NCBI GenBank assembly: GCA_023432075.1
Contig: JAEYVD010000390.1
Location: 1-5,247 of the forward strand
Reading direction: 5' to 3'
Source of the DNA: Pseudomonadota bacterium
GTDB lineage: Bacteria > Pseudomonadota > Gammaproteobacteria > Burkholderiales > Burkholderiaceae_B
DNA length: 5,247 bases
Shown: positions 5,114 through 5,247 of the stretch, piece after piece
Layout of the letters: each line of letters opens with the position of its first letter
How positions within the stretch are numbered: the first letter of the stretch is position 1
Position numbers and translations under genes: made by a program
The notes under the pieces: model-generated
What the model was told of the DNA's origin: nothing
What the model saw: the letters and a program-made list of their open reading frames with translations, nothing else
The model's database searches: none

Positions 5114-5247
5114 ATGCACAAAGTACAACGATCCGTCCTGGTGCCTTACAGCGCCGCCCAGATGTTCGACCTGGTTGCCGACGTGGAGAAGTACCCCGAG
5201 TTCATGCCGTGGTGTGGCGGCGCCGAGGTGCAGACCCGCGACGAACA
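5114..5247 (+). CDS. ratA: RatA-family protein (START/SRPBCC, Coq10-like), 5' part only
   Basis: The first 44 residues are visible, MHKVQRSVLVPYSAAQMFDL and onward to EKYPEFMPWCGGAEV. This is the hallmark N-terminus of the RatA / Coq10-type START-domain family: a first beta-strand, PYSAAQMFDLVADVE, then the YPEFMPWC loop. E. coli RatA (YfjG) was reported to bind the 50S subunit and block subunit joining. Related proteins bind ubiquinone-like lipids, so the toxin label on chromosomal homologues is debated. An in-frame TAG at 5108-5110 makes the ATG at 5114 the first possible start; no strong Shine-Dalgarno precedes it. It is divergent from smpB with a 249-base spacer. In related genomes a RatB/RnfH-like gene often follows, but that would lie outside this window. 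The remaining roughly 100 residues are cut off. Confidence 0.94.
   Translation, partial: MHKVQRSVLVPYSAAQMFDLVADVEKYPEFMPWCGGAEVQTRDE

Overview
The window is GC-rich and densely coded, with short intergenic gaps. It looks like chromosomal core sequence from a betaproteobacterium, most likely Burkholderiales and plausibly Alcaligenaceae (Bordetella/Achromobacter-like). That placement is an inference from base composition, protein style and the divergent smpB/ratA pair; no marker gene here fixes the genus. There is no rRNA, tRNA, insertion sequence, phage gene or CRISPR array.

Left part, minus strand: a class I glutamine amidotransferase-like protein (1552 to 812) lies upstream of an Ada-type protein (668 to beyond the left edge), separated by 143 bases. 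The Ada-type protein is an AraC-type DNA-binding region fused to an O6-alkylguanine-DNA alkyltransferase. It lacks the N-terminal zinc/methylphosphotriester-sensing domain of E. coli Ada, and its active-site cysteine lies outside the window.

Middle, plus strand: a probable three-gene run. It holds a short NfeD-family membrane protein (1722-2153), an SPFH/stomatin-like QmcA-type membrane scaffold protein (2250-3176), and, 25 bases later, a multi-pass membrane diguanylate cyclase with an intact GGEEF active site and an intact RxxD inhibitory site (3202-4389). NfeD plus SPFH is a classic partnership in bacterial membrane-microdomain and membrane quality-control systems. The cyclase is an extra member that may link the locus to c-di-GMP signalling.

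Right part: smpB (minus strand, 4864 to 4391) meets the cyclase gene tail to tail with one base between the two stop codons. Divergent from smpB is ratA (plus, from 5114, cut by the right edge), an arrangement kept in many proteobacteria. The 249-base smpB-ratA spacer contains an imperfect tandem repeat of 41-base period with a shorter 17-base repeat inside it. This is the most unusual structure in the window and no standard feature explains it.

No wholly new multi-gene system is evident. The points most worth a second look are the smpB-ratA repeat, the cyclase attached to the NfeD-SPFH pair, the Ada variant without a sensor domain, and a small inverted repeat between the amidotransferase and nfeD genes.
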